The notes beneath the pieces were generated by a model. That model saw nothing but the letters and a program-made list of their open reading frames with translations, was not told the DNA's origin and ran no database searches. A program made the position numbers and the translations under genes. Of a stretch of DNA of 64,000 nucleotides, positions 1 through 8,905 are shown piece by piece (position 1 is the first letter of the stretch; each line of letters begins with the position of its first letter). Source of the DNA: an uncultured Dehalococcoidia bacterium (GTDB taxonomy: Bacteria; Chloroflexota; Dehalococcoidia; Lucifugimonadales; JADFKI01); contig CATQHF010000002.1 of the NCBI GenBank assembly GCA_958295865.1, positions 62,001 to 126,000 of the forward strand, in the 5' to 3' direction.

Positions 1-338
1 ATTGCGCTTTGCTCACGCTGACCGACAGCCTGACGCCTCTCACCGTGCAGAAACTACTAGGCATTCAGGCGTTGCGGGCGACAGTGGGCAAGCGTTCCAT
101 TCTGACCGCGCCCGCCGAACTTGGCAAGCCTGAACTCGAGACGCTGCGTAACGCCGGTGTCTTGGGGATTGCCATAAGCCTTGCCGCCGCCGCCGACATT
201 CAGCGCATCAAGGACGACATCGCAAGCCTGCCGCGTCGCAGGACGGGGCGCAGCAACGCCAGAAGCGCCTCCGTGCCTAGCCTTGGGTTTGGCGGCGGCT
301 CATCGCAGGCGGATGACGACTACGACGATTACGAGTAG
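1..338 (+). CDS. C-terminal part of an unidentified protein, cut by the left edge
   Basis: The reading frame is open to the left edge, with codons for Cys and Ala preceding the first possible start (TTG at 9), so this is probably the last 112 codons of a longer gene. The visible part is an alpha/beta-like stretch (residues such as TVQKLLGIQALRATVGKRS and NAGVLGIAISLAAA) followed by a basic, Ser/Gly-rich linker and a strongly acidic tail ending DDDYDDYE. I do not recognise the family. It is followed tail to tail by the phosphoesterase gene on the other strand, with 21 bp between them. Confidence 0.6.
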   Translation, partial: CALLTLTDSLTPLTVQKLLGIQALRATVGKRSILTAPAELGKPELETLRNAGVLGIAISLAAAADIQRIKDDIASLPRRRTGRSNARSASVPSLGFGGGSSQADDDYDDYE

Positions 339-359
339 GGGAGACGGGGCGCGGCCGCG

Positions 360-1094
360 CTACATTCCCACTGCCAGACGCTCGATTAGGTAGTCGGGCA
401 GCCCGTGGCGGCGCATCTTCTCTTGCGTCGCCGCTATGTCGTAGGCGACGCGATGATGGACAATCGTTCCCGCCGAGTCGTCGTAGATTACATAGCTGGC
501 TCTGGCATCGCCGTCGCGCGGCTGTCCCACTGAGCCGGGGTTGACTATGAGCGGGCGGCTGTCCAGCTGAACAAGCCTGTCGGGTGGGAACGCGAGGAAC
601 GCCGCGCCCGTCGTCCCTTGCGGTATGCACATGAACGGCGTGTGCGAGTGTCCCACTAGGCACCAGTATGTATCTATGTGCGTGAAGCAGGCTATGGCGG
701 CGTCCACGGTCACCAGATACTCCCATATCGGGTTGCGCGGGCTGCCGTGCGCTAGGGTGAACTCGTCCAGTTCGAGGGTCAGCGGCAAGCCGCCGATGTA
801 GTCTGCCTGCTCCCGTGTAAGTCGCGCCGCCGTCCAGCGATTAGCCGCCGCCGCATAAGGGTTGAACCGCTCCAGGGACAGTTTGCCGACTGCGGCGAGG
901 TCGTGGTTGCCGACGACGGCGTTGTGGCTGTGAGCGCGCAGCAGCTCCACACATTCGGACGGCTCGGGCCCGTAGCCCACAAGGTCGCCCAGCGACCATA
1001 TCTCGTCGAAGCCGCCGCGCGCCTCGGCGTCCGCAACCACAGCGCGGAACGCCTCTATGTTGCTATGAATATCCGATACTATCAGCGCGCGCAT
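360..1094 (-). CDS. Calcineurin-like metallophosphoesterase (YfcE/MJ0936 type)
   Basis: A 244-residue cytoplasmic phosphoesterase with the full two-metal motif set in order: SDIHSN at the N-terminus, GDLVGYGP near residue 37, GNHDLA near residue 63 and GHSHTPF near residue 150. Length and order fit the compact YfcE/MJ0936 group of bacterial phosphodiesterases. Substrate cannot be read from sequence; relatives hydrolyse small phosphodiesters in vitro. No signal peptide or membrane segment is seen. The gene is divergent from tsaE, with a short intergenic space that holds one of the recurrent pyrimidine-rich repeats of this window (about 1097-1131). Confidence 0.93.
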   Translation of the reverse strand: MRALIVSDIHSNIEAFRAVVADAEARGGFDEIWSLGDLVGYGPEPSECVELLRAHSHNAVVGNHDLAAVGKLSLERFNPYAAAANRWTAARLTREQADYIGGLPLTLELDEFTLAHGSPRNPIWEYLVTVDAAIACFTHIDTYWCLVGHSHTPFMCIPQGTTGAAFLAFPPDRLVQLDSRPLIVNPGSVGQPRDGDARASYVIYDDSAGTIVHHRVAYDIAATQEKMRRHGLPDYLIERLAVGM

Positions 1095-1288
1095 CTATCC
1101 AATCCTGTCTGTTCCGTTCCTGTTTATCGCTGTTCATTGGGGCGAGTTACGCAATCGCTTACCAGCGCCGCCTGTATTCTGGTATCCTGTTTTGGGTGAT
1201 TTCGCGCGGGGCGCATGCCTTGCCGAGTTATCGCTTGGATTACATCATACACCGTCGCATAGCCTTTGACAGACTTGACTGGTACGCC

Positions 1289-1825
1289 GTGAACTCTGAC
1301 CGCCAGCATAGCATCACATTGACGACACGCTGCCCTGAGCAGACCCAAGCCGTCGGCAGGCTGTTGGGGAGCGACGCTCGCGCAGGCGATGTATTCCTGC
1401 TGTCGGGGGAGCTTGGCGCGGGCAAGACATGCCTGACGCAGGGCATTTTGTGGGGACTTGGGGGCGATGAGTACGCCCGCAGCCCGACTTTCGTGCTTAT
1501 GTGCGAGTATTACGCGCGCCTTACGCTCTATCACATGGATCTCTATCGTCTGGACAGCGTCGATGAGGTTATAGACTTGGGGCTTGACGACTATATCCTC
1601 GGTGAGGGCGTGTGCGTCGTGGAGTGGGCGGAGAAGGGACTCGACGCATTTCCGGGCGAGAACATGCGGGTTCGCATCGAGGACATCGGGGGCGAAAGCC
1701 GCGCGCTGACCTTCACTGCCGAGTCGCCGCGATACTCCGAGATGCTGGAGGCACTGAGAGCGCGGTTCGCCGATGATAGCGCGCATGCGCCCGAACTGCC
1801 AGCCGTGAGTGACGAGGCGCAATGA
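1289..1825 (+). CDS. tsaE: tRNA threonylcarbamoyladenosine biosynthesis ATPase TsaE
   Basis: TsaE is the P-loop ATPase that acts with TsaB and TsaD to transfer threonylcarbamoyl to A37 of ANN-decoding tRNAs. The Walker A motif GELGAGKT is clear, followed by the family's SPTFVLMCEY and LYHMDLYRLD segments. The frame is open from a GTG at 1196, but the extra 31 residues are unlike the family; the GTG at 1289 gives 178 residues, nearer the usual 150-160. Neither start has a strong ribosome site. The stop overlaps the tsaB start (ATGA at 1822-1825), so the pair is translationally coupled. Confidence 0.92.
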   Translation: MNSDRQHSITLTTRCPEQTQAVGRLLGSDARAGDVFLLSGELGAGKTCLTQGILWGLGGDEYARSPTFVLMCEYYARLTLYHMDLYRLDSVDEVIDLGLDDYILGEGVCVVEWAEKGLDAFPGENMRVRIEDIGGESRALTFTAESPRYSEMLEALRARFADDSAHAPELPAVSDEAQ

Positions 1826-2502
1826 TGGAACTTGCGATAGATACATCCACCCGCTTCGCTTCGATTGGCTTGTCCAGACAGGGCGAAAGCGTGGTCGAGC
1901 TGACATGGCGCTCTGAGCGTAACCACTCGGTTGAGCTTGTGCCGTCGATACGCCGACTGCTGGAGCGCCAAGGGATTGGCGTCGGCCAACTGGAATCTAT
2001 CTATATCGCGTCGGGACCGGGCAACTTCAGCGCGCTGCGCGTGGGGATGAGCGTGGCAAAGGCGATGGCGGCGTCGCTCGGCGCGCCACTGGTCGCGGTC
2101 GGCACGCTGGAGATAGAGGCGATGCCGTATCTTGGGATGGGCAGTCCGGTTTGCGCGCTCATCGGCGCGGGACGGCGGCGGCTGTATCTTGGGGACTTCA
2201 GCGATGCCGCGCAGCCTAGCTATCGGGTGGTGGAGCACGACGAACTGGCGGCGGCGGCATCGTCCGACGCGCTCTTTTGCGGCGAGGGGGCGTTGTCGGT
2301 GGCAGATCTCATACGCGGCGCATTTGGCGCTGACGCGAAAATCGCGGGCGCGCCTGCACCGACACGGCGCGCGGGCGCTCTTGCCTATCTTGGGTATGAG
2401 ATGCTGCGAGAGGGCAGAACGGCTGACGCGATGAGCCTTGAGCCGCTGTATCTGCGGAGTTCGCAGGTGAGTACAGCCAACAGAGCTTGGCGAAACAGAT
2501 GA
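1822..2502 (+). CDS. tsaB: tRNA threonylcarbamoyladenosine biosynthesis protein TsaB
   Basis: A 226-residue ASKHA-fold protein that forms the platform of the bacterial t6A complex with TsaD and TsaE. The N-terminal strand [14 protein letters not shown] and the signature [17 protein letters not shown] (family consensus GPGSFTGLRIG) are present near residues 3-16 and 65-81. The C-terminal part, which is variable in the family, is less conserved. The start overlaps the tsaE stop. Eleven bases separate it from the first possible ndk start, so tsaE-tsaB-ndk is likely one transcript. Confidence 0.92.
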   Translation: MMELAIDTSTRFASIGLSRQGESVVELTWRSERNHSVELVPSIRRLLERQGIGVGQLESIYIASGPGNFSALRVGMSVAKAMAASLGAPLVAVGTLEIEAMPYLGMGSPVCALIGAGRRRLYLGDFSDAAQPSYRVVEHDELAAAASSDALFCGEGALSVADLIRGAFGADAKIAGAPAPTRRAGALAYLGYEMLREGRTADAMSLEPLYLRSSQVSTANRAWRNR

Positions 2503-2521
2503 AACAGGAGCGTTGACGCAA

Positions 2522-2974
2522 ATGCAGAGAACCTTGGTCTTGATAAAGCCTGACGCGGTGCAGCGTGGACTGTGCGGCGAAATCATCGCGCGCATCGAGC
2601 GGCGCGGGCTGAAGCTCGCCGCGATGAAGCTGGTTCAGGTTACGCCCGAACTCGCGCACCGACACTATGGCGCGCATGTGGACAAGCCCTTCTTCGAGGG
2701 GCTGGTGAGGTTCATCACCTCGTCGCCACTGGTAGCCATCGCGGTGGAGGGGGAGAACGCGGTGGATGTGGTGCGAACCACGATGGGCGCGACTAATCCG
2801 GTGGAGGCGACGCCGGGCACCGTTCGCGGCGACTTTGGCTTGACCATCGGAATGAACTTGATTCACGGCTCCGACTCGCCGGAGTCGGCGGCGACCGAGT
2901 TGGCGCTGTTCTTCGATGACGGCGAGATAATCGACTATGAGCGCGACATCGACGGCTGGATTATAGAATCCTGA
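2522..2974 (+). CDS. ndk: Nucleoside diphosphate kinase
   Basis: Transfers the terminal phosphate between nucleoside tri- and diphosphates through a phosphohistidine. The protein shows the N-terminal [14 protein letters not shown], the [13 protein letters not shown] helix and the active-site segment NLIHGSDS with the catalytic His. The frame opens at TTG 2513, but the AGGAG at 2506-2510 is only 2 nt from it; the ATG at 2522 has an 11-nt spacing and starts directly at the family N-terminus (150 residues). The 3' end overlaps the convergent rsfS gene by 14 bp. Confidence 0.95.
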   Translation: MQRTLVLIKPDAVQRGLCGEIIARIERRGLKLAAMKLVQVTPELAHRHYGAHVDKPFFEGLVRFITSSPLVAIAVEGENAVDVVRTTMGATNPVEATPGTVRGDFGLTIGMNLIHGSDSPESAATELALFFDDGEIIDYERDIDGWIIES

Positions 2975-3329
2975 CCAGTTCGGTAGCCTCTGCCCACGCG
3001 GATTCTAGGTCGTAGAACTGCCGCTCGTCCGCTCCGAAGATGTGGATGACCAGATCGCCAAAGTCCAGCAGCATCCAGCCGGATTCGGGAGTGCCTTCGC
3101 GGTGGTGTCGCCGGCAGCCCTTATCCTCTAGCGCGTGTTCCAGATCTTCGGCGAGCGCGCGCATCTGGCGCGTGGACTCCACCGTTACTATCACGAAGTA
3201 GTCGGCGAAGTCGCTCACATCGGCGATGTCCAGCATGACGATGTCGGACGCCAGCTTGTCGGAGGCGACGTCGGCGGCATGGCGGGCGTAGTCTAGTGGC
3301 TGCAAGGCGGTTTCGGTTTGTTCTGTCAT
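2961..3329 (-). CDS. rsfS: Ribosomal silencing factor RsfS
   Basis: RsfS binds ribosomal protein uL14 and blocks subunit joining when growth slows. The core is typical: a strand-rich centre [21 protein letters not shown], the [16 protein letters not shown] helix and [15 protein letters not shown]. The frame is open to 3365, but the ATG at 3329, preceded by AGGGGC, gives a 122-residue protein of normal size; the upstream extension has no family similarity. The 3' end overlaps ndk tail to tail. Confidence 0.93.
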   Translation of the reverse strand: MTEQTETALQPLDYARHAADVASDKLASDIVMLDIADVSDFADYFVIVTVESTRQMRALAEDLEHALEDKGCRRHHREGTPESGWMLLDFGDLVIHIFGADERQFYDLESAWAEATELVRIL

Positions 3330-3376
3330 GCCCCTATTATAGATTTGCAACTCGTCTGCGGTCAACGCGCTTTTTA

Positions 3377-3619
3377 GGAATTAAGAATTAGAAATTAAGA
3401 ATTGGGTTGGGGTTTAGGCTTGGTGTGCGGGATGTTTCGTGGATTGATGGCGAGACGGAGTGCGAAGGTGGTTGCTGAGGTTTGTGTAGCCTCAAGGCTA
3501 GGATTTTTGATTCCTCACTCCGTTCGGAATGACAGAGAAATGGGGGTGAACGGCGGGGCGATGGGGGCGATTGCCAGTCGCCCCTACATGATCGGGGGGC
3601 GCTTGCCCCGCCGCTGCTG
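3377..3619. repeat. Intergenic repeat module (left copy)
   Basis: No credible gene. The A/T-rich repeat at 3377-3406 recurs almost exactly at 4667-4698, and the palindromic segment at about 3506-3535 (GATTCCTCACTCCGTTCGGA) recurs at about 4917-4950. The same two elements in the same order therefore flank the hypothetical gene at 3620-4408. A hairpin-forming GGGGCGATTGCCAGTCGCCC lies near 3564-3584. Confidence 0.6.
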
Positions 3620-4408
3620 TCAGCGGAAGGGTGGGTGGCGTTCGGGGCGGCGGGGCTTTTTGTTGCCGGGGAGGTGGCTTATCTCTGATAGGTAGTCGGT
3701 GTGTCCCTGGGAGATTTGACGGGCGCTTTCGGCTGCCTTTTCTTCTATTCGCTCTGCTTCGGCTACTTCTTTCATGTGCGCTTCGGATACCGGCGCGTGG
3801 CTCTCGACTACGGCGGGGTGGTCTTCATCGAGGTCTCGGCAGGCGCAGATGCAGTCGGGGTGGCAGGGGGAGTAGTAGGACATGAACTCCGGGTCGGGGG
3901 TGGAGGGGTTGCCGAAGCCCCAACTGAGCAGCACTTTGGCGGCTTCTATCCTGTCCCTTGGCTTGGCGTCTCGGTCGCGTCCTTCCAGCACTTCGTTCAG
4001 TATCCTGACGATGCTTGCGCCTTCGCCGGTCTCGACGCGGATGCGGGCGACGAGTTTCTTGTTCAGCCTTTCGTGTTCGGGGCTGACTGCCTGCGTGGGG
4101 CCGTTTTCGGATTGGGCGTCTTCTTTCTTTGCCTGGCGTTCCATCTTGGAACTGAGGCTGTTGATGAGGGCTTCGGCTTCTTGGAAGCCTAGCTTGAGCA
4201 GTAGGCGCGCTGCTTGCAGTCTGTGATGGGGCGTACTGTCTTGGTCGTCGCCGGTCATGATGGAGACGATGCTGCGTATGATGGTTCTGCCGTTGTCTGT
4301 TTCTTGGTGGACTAGGTGCTGGAGGTGTTCGACGGCGGTCTGGCAATGTTTTTTGTCCAGACTGTCCAGGCTGTCCTGCTGTGCGTTTATGGGGGTTGGT
4401 TGGTTCAT
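3620..4408 (-). CDS. Uncharacterised protein with an internal duplication and a Cys cluster
   Basis: A 262-residue soluble, charged protein of no family I recognise. Two related segments are visible: about residues 40-75 (GRTIIRSIVSIMTGDDQD, then RLQAARLLLKLGF) and about residues 128-165 (GASIVRILNEVLEGRDRD, then RIEAAKVLLSWGF). Each is a helix, an acidic loop and a second amphipathic helix. The second repeat is followed by a CHPDCICAC cluster that could bind a metal, then a Glu/Ala-rich helix and a basic Pro-rich tail. No partner gene is adjacent. It lies between two copies of the same intergenic repeat module, which suggests a late arrival. Confidence 0.7.
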   Translation of the reverse strand: MNQPTPINAQQDSLDSLDKKHCQTAVEHLQHLVHQETDNGRTIIRSIVSIMTGDDQDSTPHHRLQAARLLLKLGFQEAEALINSLSSKMERQAKKEDAQSENGPTQAVSPEHERLNKKLVARIRVETGEGASIVRILNEVLEGRDRDAKPRDRIEAAKVLLSWGFGNPSTPDPEFMSYYSPCHPDCICACRDLDEDHPAVVESHAPVSEAHMKEVAEAERIEEKAAESARQISQGHTDYLSEISHLPGNKKPRRPERHPPFR

Positions 4409-5045
4409 TGGTTTTTCCCCAAGGGTTTCAGGGTGTCAGGATTTCAGGGGTTGGGGGTTTGGATTGTCAGGGATTAGGTGTTAGGTTGTTCGTGCTTGTT
4501 GTGCAACTTATGTTCTTGTGAATAGATTAGCAGGGATGTATGAGGGTGTCAAGGGTGATTTTTGGGGAGGAGAAAATTGCGTTGGTACGGTTTAGCCGTT
4601 GATGGGCGAGCGTTTTCGCCCCCATCCTAACCTTCCCCCAAAGGGGGAAGGGACTTTCTTCAATTGGGAATTAAGAATTAGAAATTAAGAATTGGGGGGA
4701 CGGGTGGTTCGCCCTTCGGCAGGCTCAGGAGGCTCACCACGAACGGGAATAATAGGCTTGCTGTGTTCGGGATGACGGTGAGATTGCTTCGGTGTGTTTG
4801 GGATGGTGTGATATTGGAAGCTCTGGATTCCTGCCCCTGCTTTCGCCGGGGTGACGTTCTTTCGCAGGAATGACGGGTGAGATTGCTGTGATATTTTGGG
4901 GATGGTAGCGGGTTGGGATTTTTGATTCCTCACTGCGTTCGGAATGACAAGGGGAGGTAAATAGTGAAATCAATACAAGACATTGCGCTTCTTGTAGTAG
5001 GCAGATAATATGCAGTAGGCCAGCCGAAAATCCGAAAGGTGCAAG
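4409..5045. repeat. Gene-free, repeat-rich interval
   Basis: Holds, in order: a truncated copy of the main miniature element (4570 to about 4656, right terminus lost), the second copy of the A/T-rich repeat (4667-4698), a palindromic repeat with CCTGCTTTCGCCGGGGTGAC and TTTCGCAGGAATGACGGG (about 4825-4885), and the second copy of the CGTTCGGAATGACA repeat (about 4917-4950). Short ORFs here run across the repeats and are not believable. Confidence 0.6.
4570..4656 (+). mobile_element. Main miniature element, 3'-truncated copy
   Basis: Starts with the family terminus GAGAAAATTGCGTTGGTAC and contains the core CCCCCATCCTAACCTTCCCC with its AGGGGGAAGGGAC hairpin arm, but the sequence then diverges and the right terminal repeat is absent. 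Consistent with an old, decayed insertion. Confidence 0.7.
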
Positions 5046-6191
5046 ATGGCAGAGAAGATATACATCATGGCTGAAGACGGCACTCTTGAGTCTATGGACG
5101 AAACACCCTTTGCAACAGAGGATGTTTTGCAAGAGCTGATTGCCGATCATCCCGAACTGCTTGCCGGGGAGCAAATGGACCCGGACAACCCACGCCGCTG
5201 GATACTGATTACGCGCGAAAAGGGCATTTCGGAAACGATTGAATCAGCTCGTCGCTGGTCAATTGACCATGTGTTCATTGACCAAGATGCTCGTCCCACG
5301 CTGGTTGAGGTAAAGCGCGGCTCAAACACCGAGATACGCCGAACAGTCGTCGGTCAACTGCTAGAATACGCAGCCCATGCTACCATTACTTGGAGAGTGA
5401 ATAACCTGAGAAGGACATTTGAGCAGAGTAATCGTGACGACCATACCGAGTTGCTTGCTCAGTTGCTGCAAGAGGAAGAAAGCGAAGAGATCAGGGATTC
5501 ATTCTGGGAGAAGGTAGAAACGAACCTTAATGCCAGAAATCTTCGCCTGCTGTTCGTAGCGGATGAGATACCGGATTCACTTGCTAGAATTGTAGAGTTC
5601 CTCAACGCGCAAATGCCTGACATAGAAGTGCTAGCCGTCGAGATCAAGCAATTTGGCAACGAATCAAACCAAGTTCTAGTCCCGCGTCTTATAGGCCAGC
5701 CTGAAACACAGCGTAGTAGGACTGAGGGCGCTAATCTGACGCTGGATCAGTTCTTGGGCCAGTTTGAAGATAGTGAAGTGAATGAGGCAGCAAGCCGTCT
5801 TCTCAATGTCGCCCGTGATAACGACGATGTTGTCTATGTGGGAACGAGTGGTGTGAGCATTAGGACAAAATGTTCACTCTACAATGACAAGCTCATTACA
5901 GTGGCTTGGATTTATCCACCATCGAGCCGAGGGTGGGCGAAACTTAGAGACTTTTCGTTTGGAGCTGGCGCCGGTGGCAAAAATTTGGGCGACTTTGGAA
6001 TGGAAATACCGGCGGAGTTGGATAGCCTATTGCATCAGTGGTGCGACCAATTCAAAGATGACACTTTTACGGAAGATGTTTCGAGCCAGGGGGTTGTTGC
6101 CCATGCAATCAGTCCTGATAATGCTGTGAAGCACATAGACCTGCTGGAAGCCCGCCTCGCAAAAGTCCTTGCCGATCTGAGAGCGGTGTAG
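5046..6191 (+). CDS. Uncharacterised protein with a PD-(D/E)XK nuclease-like N-terminal domain
   Basis: A 381-residue soluble protein. The segment WSIDHVFIDQDARPTLVEVK (about residues 70-89) has the Asp, strand and Glu-x-Lys layout of the PD-(D/E)XK nuclease fold, followed by a helix with QLLEYAAH that matches the fold's usual Gln/Tyr helix. Related sequences are annotated as DUF4268-like or restriction-like proteins, which I infer and cannot confirm. The C-terminal half has no recognised motif. It stands alone, with no methylase beside it, so it may be a repair or defence nuclease rather than part of a restriction pair. Start ATG 5046; no other start is convincing. Confidence 0.7.
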   Translation: MAEKIYIMAEDGTLESMDETPFATEDVLQELIADHPELLAGEQMDPDNPRRWILITREKGISETIESARRWSIDHVFIDQDARPTLVEVKRGSNTEIRRTVVGQLLEYAAHATITWRVNNLRRTFEQSNRDDHTELLAQLLQEEESEEIRDSFWEKVETNLNARNLRLLFVADEIPDSLARIVEFLNAQMPDIEVLAVEIKQFGNESNQVLVPRLIGQPETQRSRTEGANLTLDQFLGQFEDSEVNEAASRLLNVARDNDDVVYVGTSGVSIRTKCSLYNDKLITVAWIYPPSSRGWAKLRDFSFGAGAGGKNLGDFGMEIPAELDSLLHQWCDQFKDDTFTEDVSSQGVVAHAISPDNAVKHIDLLEARLAKVLADLRAV

Positions 6192-6241
6192 TCGCCAAAG
6201 TTTTTATTGAATGGCGTTCCCGCCTATGTTAGGCTTTTGCT

Positions 6242-7351
6242 ATGAGTAATAAGCGTGTTGTTGTCGCTATGAGCGGGGGGGTGGACTCCTCGGTTGCCGC
6301 TTTGCTGCTTAAGGCGCAGGGCTATGAGGTCGTGGGCGTTACGATGCGCTTGTGGTCGGTGGAGGATGAAGCCGCCGCTCCGCTGAATAAGCGCTGCTGC
6401 TCGGTGGAGGATGTGCAGGATGCGCGGCGCGTGTGCGATGCTATTGGCGCGCGCCATTACTTCATGAATTTCGAGCGGGAGTTCCAGCAGCATGTGGTGG
6501 ACTACTTCGTGCGCGAGTATGACCGGGGGCGCACGCCGCATCCTTGCCTTGCCTGCAATGATAAGATTAAGTTCGACTTTCTGCTGCGCCGCGCGATGTT
6601 CATGGATGCCGATTATATCGCTACGGGGCATTATGCGCGCATACGGTGGGATGGTGACCGCGTGAGGCTGCTGAAGGGCATAGACTCGGGCAAGGATCAG
6701 TCTTATGTGCTCTTCACGCTGCGGCAGGCGGAGCTGCGACGGCTGCTGCTGCCGGTCGGCGAGTATCCTAAGAGCGAAATACGCCGCATTGCCGCCGATG
6801 GTGGTCTGCCTGTCGCAGACAAGCCGGACAGCCAGGAGATTTGCTTCATCCCGGACGGCGACTATCGCAAGTTCGTGGGCGAGCGCGTAACGCCCAAGCC
6901 GGGCGATATGGTCGATGTGGATGGCAACTTGCTTGGCACGCATCCGGGCATTCAGTTCTTCACCATCGGGCAGCGCAGGGGATTGGGCTTGCAGGGCAAT
7001 ACCGGCTCGCCGATGTATGTGACCGCGATAGACGCCAACGCCAATCGGGTTGTGCTGGGCAGCGATGAAGACCTGATGCGCTCCGAACTCTGGGCATCGC
7101 GCATAAACTACACCGCCGACGAGCCGCCCGCCGCCTCGATTGAGATTACCGCCAAGATACGCTACAAGGCGAGTGAAGCGCCCGCGACGCTTACGCCGCG
7201 CGGCGATTGGGCGACGCTGCGCTTTCACGAACCGCAGCGCGCCGTAACTCCGGGACAGGCGGTTACTTTCTATGAGGGCGACGAGATAATCGGGGGCGGC
7301 ATTATCGAATTGGAAGCGCCGATGCCCATTCACGCATCGGCGGTTAGGTAG
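6242..7351 (+). CDS. mnmA: tRNA-specific 2-thiouridylase MnmA
   Basis: Adenylates and thiolates U34 of tRNA Lys, Glu and Gln. The PP-loop motif SGGVDSS lies at residues 11-17, the nucleophilic Cys in PCLACNDKIKF and the persulphide Cys in SQEICFIPDGDY; TGHYAR and FTIGQRRGLG are also present. The 369-residue length is normal. Its stop overlaps the GTG start of the following DinB gene by one base. The only upstream feature is the 50-bp gap after the PD-(D/E)XK gene. Confidence 0.96.
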   Translation: MSNKRVVVAMSGGVDSSVAALLLKAQGYEVVGVTMRLWSVEDEAAAPLNKRCCSVEDVQDARRVCDAIGARHYFMNFEREFQQHVVDYFVREYDRGRTPHPCLACNDKIKFDFLLRRAMFMDADYIATGHYARIRWDGDRVRLLKGIDSGKDQSYVLFTLRQAELRRLLLPVGEYPKSEIRRIAADGGLPVADKPDSQEICFIPDGDYRKFVGERVTPKPGDMVDVDGNLLGTHPGIQFFTIGQRRGLGLQGNTGSPMYVTAIDANANRVVLGSDEDLMRSELWASRINYTADEPPAASIEITAKIRYKASEAPATLTPRGDWATLRFHEPQRAVTPGQAVTFYEGDEIIGGGIIELEAPMPIHASAVR

Positions 7352-7863
7352 TGAGCATGAACTTTAGGGATGTCCTAAAAGCGCAATTGTCCGAATATAT
7401 GGAAGACCTGCAAGGCGCGCTCGACGGGCTTACGCCCGAAGAGCGGCGATTTCAGCCAACGCCGGAGTCGCACCATATAGACTTTACGGTTTGGCACATG
7501 GCGCGCGTGGAGGATGGGTTGGTCAACAGGCGCATTCGGCGCGGCGAGCAGATCTGGGAGCGGGACGGCTGGAGCCGGAGGCTCGGTCTGCCTGAGCGCG
7601 ACTCGGGCTTTGGCTTTACCGCCGAGCAGGTCAGCGACTTGCCCGTATTTTCGCTGGATGAGCTGATGGAATACTATCAGTCCGTGCGCGGGGAAGTCTT
7701 GGAGTTCGTGGACTCGCTGTCGGCTGAGGACTTGGACGCTCCGCTTTACGCCGGTTCGGATAGCAGCGTGGGCGGCGTGCTGAGCCACCTCGTAGTCGAG
7801 GAAGCGCAGCATGTAGGGCAGGTGGCGTACATTCGCGGGATGCAGCGCGGCATCAACGGCTGA
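7351..7863 (+). CDS. DinB-like four-helix metalloprotein
   Basis: A 170-residue four-helix-bundle protein of the DinB/YfiT type. The three metal-binding His positions are seen as VWHMAR (about residue 48) and EEAQHVGQVAYIRG near residues 150-163, the last being the family C-terminal signature. Such proteins are often thiol-dependent S-transferases; the substrate here is unknown. It starts at GTG 7351 overlapping the mnmA stop, or at ATG 7357, which gives MNFRDVLK. Confidence 0.85.
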   Translation: MSMNFRDVLKAQLSEYMEDLQGALDGLTPEERRFQPTPESHHIDFTVWHMARVEDGLVNRRIRRGEQIWERDGWSRRLGLPERDSGFGFTAEQVSDLPVFSLDELMEYYQSVRGEVLEFVDSLSAEDLDAPLYAGSDSSVGGVLSHLVVEEAQHVGQVAYIRGMQRGING

Positions 7864-7868
7864 GCGCG

Positions 7869-8507
7869 ATGCCCGCCGATGTCGCGCCGACTTATGATGA
7901 GGAAGCCGCTTTGATAGATGCCGGCTACACGCTCATCGCGGGCGTGGATGAGGTGGGGCGCGGCACGCTCGCCGGACCTGTCGTCGCGGGCGCGGCTATT
8001 CTCCCAATGTATCCTAAAGGGGAATGGGTCGACGGCATCAATGACAGCAAGCGCTTGACACCCAAGCGGCGCGAAACCGCGTTAGAGCGGATGCGGGCGG
8101 CTTCGGTAACGATGCAAATCGGCGCTGCCAGTCCAGAGGAAATCGACGCGGCGGGTATCGTGGAGGCGACCCGGATTGCGATGGTGAGAGCCGTCGACGC
8201 GCTGCCGATGCGTCCTCAATTCCTGCTGCTGGACGCTATGCTGCTGCCCGATATTGACCTGCCGCAGTATGCCATCGTCAAGGGCGACTCCAAGTGCCTC
8301 TCGATTGCCGCCGCATCCATCGTCGCCAAGGTGATGCGCGATGATATGATGCGGGATGCCGACGCCGCGTTTCCGGGCTATGGTTTCGCGCGGCACAAGG
8401 GCTATGCCACCCGCCAGCATCTCGACAGCCTCGAGCGCCTGGGTCCCTGCGACATCCATCGCTTTACATTCGCGCCTGTGCGACGATTTGCGGACGCTCG
8501 CGCATGA
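7869..8507 (+). CDS. rnhB: Ribonuclease HII
   Basis: Cleaves RNA-DNA hybrids and excises single ribonucleotides from DNA. The signature GVDEVGRGTLAGPVVAGA carries the first catalytic Asp-Glu (residues 27-28), and NDSKRLTPKRRE, LLLDAM and KGDSKCLSIAAASIVAKVMRD are all as in the family. At 212 residues it is full length. It overlaps yraN by 4 bp (ATGA), a common rnhB-yraN arrangement. Confidence 0.95.
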   Translation: MPADVAPTYDEEAALIDAGYTLIAGVDEVGRGTLAGPVVAGAAILPMYPKGEWVDGINDSKRLTPKRRETALERMRAASVTMQIGAASPEEIDAAGIVEATRIAMVRAVDALPMRPQFLLLDAMLLPDIDLPQYAIVKGDSKCLSIAAASIVAKVMRDDMMRDADAAFPGYGFARHKGYATRQHLDSLERLGPCDIHRFTFAPVRRFADARA

Positions 8508-8875
8508 GCATGAACTCACGCGAGCGGACGGGCAGGCTAGGGGAGTTGGCGGCGCGCAACCATCTTGAAGCTATCGGCTATGCCGTCATTGGCGCGAATG
8601 TGCGCTCAGGCAGGGGCGAGATCGACATCGTCGCGGAACATGAGGGGGCGCTGGTGTTCGTTGAGGTTCGCACGCGCCGGGGTCATCGATTAGGCACGCC
8701 GGAGGAGTCTATCACGGCGCATAAGCGGCGTCAGATGCTCACCGCCGCGCAGAACTATCTGACGATGACGCAGAATTGGCATCGCAGCTGGCGCATCGAC
8801 ATCGCAGCCGTGGAGCTTGACCATCTCGACGGGATTGCTAGATTGAGTGTCATTCGCAACGCGATAGAGGGTTAG
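8504..8875 (+). CDS. YraN/UPF0102 family nuclease-like protein
   Basis: A 123-residue member of the UPF0102 family, a restriction-endonuclease-like fold usually encoded next to rnhB. The diagnostic segments GRLGELAARNHLEAIGY, GRGEIDIVAEHEGALVFVEV (Asp...Glu-x-Val core) and ITAHKRRQM are all present. The physiological role is not settled. Translation is probably coupled to rnhB through the ATGA overlap. Confidence 0.9.
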   Translation: MSMNSRERTGRLGELAARNHLEAIGYAVIGANVRSGRGEIDIVAEHEGALVFVEVRTRRGHRLGTPEESITAHKRRQMLTAAQNYLTMTQNWHRSWRIDIAAVELDHLDGIARLSVIRNAIEG

Positions 8876-8905
8876 AGACGACACCGATGAACGGAGGCTG
8901 ACGGA

